DNA of 25,476 bases from Sterolibacterium sp964521075. GTDB lineage: Bacteria > Pseudomonadota > Gammaproteobacteria > Burkholderiales > Rhodocyclaceae. The notes beneath the pieces were generated by a model. That model was given only the letters and a program-made list of their open reading frames with translations. It was not told the origin of the DNA and ran no database searches. The position numbers were made by a program, and so were the translations under genes. The stretch lies in the NCBI GenBank assembly GCA_964521075.1, contig CAZFPI010000028.1:1-25476 (forward strand). The letters are read 5' to 3'. Positions 23,420 through 25,476 of the stretch are shown piece by piece. Position 1 is the first letter of the stretch, and each line of letters opens with the position of its first letter.

Positions 23420-25243
23420 ATGAGGGAAATTGAAGAGAGCAGGCAGGCAGGTCAGCTTGCCGGGCAGGAGGAGCGTCGCCTGGGGCTGGCCGAGGTCATC
23501 GATGCTCTTGTGGCAGAGGGGCTGGTATCGTCAGCGCAGGGAAATCAGCTCAAGCAGGAGCGGCGCTATTTTCGTGGTGAACAGCATCCGCTCACCACCC
23601 TGGCTGAACAAAAGTGGAAAACGCCAACCCAGCCAGACAAGCCCTCCCGGACGCTGGATCTGGAGACGCTGACGCAGTGGCTCGCGCAATGGTGTGGCCT
23701 GGATTACTTTCATATCGACCCGCTGAAGGTCAATTTCTCCGCCGTGACCGATGTCATGTCGAGTGCCTACGCCACACGCTTTCGCATTTTGCCTGTGGAT
23801 GTCCGGCTCAATGAAGTCGTCATCGCGACGGCGGAGCCTTTCCAGCGGGCCTGGGAAAGCGAGATCAAGAATATCCTCAGAAAGGATATCCGGCGCGTCA
23901 TCAGCAACCCGGAGGACATTGCCCGCTTTCAGGTGGAGTTCTATAACCTGGCCCGCTCGATCAAGAAAGCCACTTCAGCCGGGGATTCTGCCGGAAATTC
24001 CGGCATTTCAAATTTTGAGCAGATGGTTGAACTGGGGCGGGCCAACCGGACGCTGGACGCCAACGATCACCACATTGTCCATATCGTCGACTGGCTGTGG
24101 CAATACGCCTTTGACCAGCGTGCCAGCGATATTCACATCGAACCCCGGCGGGAAATCGGCATTGTGCGTTTTCGTATTGATGGTGTCTTGCATCAGGTTT
24201 ACCAGATACCCATGCAGGTACTGACGGCCATGACCAGCCGCATCAAGATTCTCGGGCGCATGGATGTCGTCGAAAAACGTCGGCCGCAGGATGGACGCAT
24301 CAAGACGCGAACTCCGGAAGGCCAGGAAGTCGAGCTGCGTTTATCGACGTTACCGACAGCCTTCGGTGAAAAACTGGTCATGCGTATTTTCGACCCGGAA
24401 GTGCTGGTGCGCGATGCCCGGGAAATGGGTTTCTCGGATGAGGATTGTCAGCACTGGCAACAGATGACCAACCTGCCCAATGGCATTGTTCTGGTGACCG
24501 GCCCCACCGGTTCTGGCAAGACGACGACGCTGTATTCCACCCTCAAGCAGCTGGCGACCCCCGAAGTGAATGTCTGCACCATTGAAGATCCGATCGAAAT
24601 GATCGAGCCTGCCTTCAATCAGGTGCAAGTGCAATCCTCCATCGACATGGGCTTTGCCGAAGGTATCCGCGCCTTGATGCGTCAGGATCCGGACATCATC
24701 ATGGTAGGGGAAATCCGCGATCTCGAAACAGCGGAAATGGCCATTCAGGCCGCGCTGACAGGGCATCTCGTCCTGTCCACACTGCATACAAACGACGCAC
24801 CGTCAGCCATTACCCGCCTGCTCGACCTGGGCGTTCAGCCCTTCCTGCTCAATTCGACGATCAACGGCATCATGGCGCAACGGCTGGTGCGAACGCTTTG
24901 TCCACACTGCAAACAGGCTGTCGAACTGACGACCGAGGACGAGATGGCCTGGGATGGACTGGTTGCCCCCTGGAAGTCGAAGAAACCTTCGCGTATTTAC
25001 CGGGCAATCGGCTGTCTCGAATGCCGGATGACCGGTTTCATGGGGCGCGTGGGCATTTATGAAATCCTGCAGCTTTCGCCGGAAATCAAAAAACTGGTGA
25101 TGAATCACGGAGCGGACCTGCTGGCGATTCGTGATCTCGCCTCGCGGGAAGGAATGAAACCCTTGCGTATTTCCGGTGCCATCAAGGTTGCAGCGGGTAT
25201 CACTACGCTGGAAGAAGTCATCAAGGTAGCCCCTCCTGCCTGA
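23420..25243 (+). CDS. GspE/PilB-family secretion or pilus ATPase
   Basis: A 607-residue cytoplasmic ATPase of the type II secretion/type IV pilus assembly superfamily. Residues about 20-180 form the N-terminal MshEN-like domain. The ATPase core has Walker A GPTGSGKTTT with Lys367, an aspartate box (CTIEDPIE), Walker B QDPDIIMVGEIRD and a His box (GHLVLSTLHTND). A tetracysteine zinc motif, C494-x2-C497 and C532-x2-C535, is typical of GspE and PilB extension ATPases and argues against PilT. The ATG has GGAG 8 nt upstream. No gspF/pilC, pseudopilin or secretin gene is within the window, so whether it serves secretion, pili or another machine cannot be decided. Confidence 0.93.
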   Translation: MREIEESRQAGQLAGQEERRLGLAEVIDALVAEGLVSSAQGNQLKQERRYFRGEQHPLTTLAEQKWKTPTQPDKPSRTLDLETLTQWLAQWCGLDYFHIDPLKVNFSAVTDVMSSAYATRFRILPVDVRLNEVVIATAEPFQRAWESEIKNILRKDIRRVISNPEDIARFQVEFYNLARSIKKATSAGDSAGNSGISNFEQMVELGRANRTLDANDHHIVHIVDWLWQYAFDQRASDIHIEPRREIGIVRFRIDGVLHQVYQIPMQVLTAMTSRIKILGRMDVVEKRRPQDGRIKTRTPEGQEVELRLSTLPTAFGEKLVMRIFDPEVLVRDAREMGFSDEDCQHWQQMTNLPNGIVLVTGPTGSGKTTTLYSTLKQLATPEVNVCTIEDPIEMIEPAFNQVQVQSSIDMGFAEGIRALMRQDPDIIMVGEIRDLETAEMAIQAALTGHLVLSTLHTNDAPSAITRLLDLGVQPFLLNSTINGIMAQRLVRTLCPHCKQAVELTTEDEMAWDGLVAPWKSKKPSRIYRAIGCLECRMTGFMGRVGIYEILQLSPEIKKLVMNHGADLLAIRDLASREGMKPLRISGAIKVAAGITTLEEVIKVAPPA

Positions 25244-25261
25244 AAAATCCCGCTGGCTTGC

Positions 25262-25321
25262 TTGACGGCGGAAAATGTCACGAATAAAATCGGCCCATTG
25301 ATTATTAACATGTGTGTTAAT
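25262..25321 (+). promoter_or_regulatory. Sigma70-type promoter with adjacent inverted repeat
   Basis: TTGACG (25262-25267) and TAAAAT (25285-25290) are 17 nt apart, each 5 of 6 to consensus. Fourteen bases downstream of the -10 begins a palindrome, ATTAACA-TGTG-TGTTAAT (25304-25321), covering the expected first transcribed bases and a natural place for a repressor. The leader to the next start is about 125 nt. The rest of 25322-25423 shows no further feature I can support. Confidence 0.6.
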
Positions 25322-25423
25322 TATTTCTTTGGTTATCTGTGGGGTTGTTGTGTTTCGACACCTTGCAGGGCATGCGGCAGTGTGTCATTTCTCAAGGCTG
25401 GCTTTTAATTCGAGGGGGAATCA

Positions 25424-25476
25424 GTGAAAGCAAACCATACATCTGCAGCAACGATCGAGCAGTTGCTGAACGCGCA
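25424..25476 (+). CDS. Start of an unidentified gene, cut by window end
   Basis: An open frame begins with GTG at 25424, with a purine-rich GAGGGGG about 6 nt upstream, and runs to the window edge. Only 17 codons are visible (starting VKANHTSAATIEQLL), too few to name it. The good promoter upstream supports a real gene. Confidence 0.5.
   Translation, partial: MKANHTSAATIEQLLNA

Overview
The window is GC-rich, gene-dense chromosomal DNA. It looks like a betaproteobacterium, possibly of Rhodocyclales/Nitrosomonadales type. That placement rests on gene order (tig-clpP-clpX-lon-hupB; lepA-lepB-DUF4845-rnc-era-recO-pdxJ), on protein similarity judged by eye, and on a HemN gene next to a TauE/SafE-like membrane protein. 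There are no insertion sequences, CRISPR arrays, phage genes or rRNA genes. The content is mostly core: protein quality control, translation and ribosome quality, RNA processing, DNA repair and cofactor synthesis.

Layout. Positions 1-1771 (+) hold the 3' part of a PhoQ-like sensor kinase and a two-receiver response regulator, closed by a strong hairpin terminator. From 17526 down to 1836 everything is on the minus strand, in transcription order. First come tig, clpP and clpX, then a terminator. Next is lon, with a consensus-like heat-shock promoter, then hupB and tRNA-Val(UAC), then a terminator. Then lepA, with its own -10 element, runs into lepB, DUF4845, rnc, era, recO and pdxJ, with very short gaps or ATGA overlaps. 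Last are hemN, a TauE/SafE (UreH_2-like) membrane protein and an unrecognised 178-residue protein. From 17838 on most genes are on the plus strand: a large Ser/Thr kinase-HDOD-GAF signalling protein overlapping greB by 4 nt; htpG behind a second heat-shock promoter; a small cysteine-repeat exported protein (minus strand); a GspE/PilB-type ATPase; and the first codons of an unknown gene behind a good sigma70-like promoter and an inverted repeat.

How it fits together. Trigger factor, ClpXP, Lon and HtpG form a folding/proteolysis set. Only lon and htpG carry a visible sigma32 promoter, and both have the same 13-nt spacing. The lepA-pdxJ run joins membrane export (LepB), ribosome function (LepA, Era), RNA maturation (RNase III), DNA repair (RecO) and vitamin B6 synthesis. 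The least conventional items are the kinase-HDOD-GAF protein coupled to greB, the response regulator whose first receiver lacks its phosphorylatable Asp, the exported protein with two identical-spacing four-cysteine repeats, and hupB lying 9 nt from a tRNA. I see no clearly new defence or mobile system.
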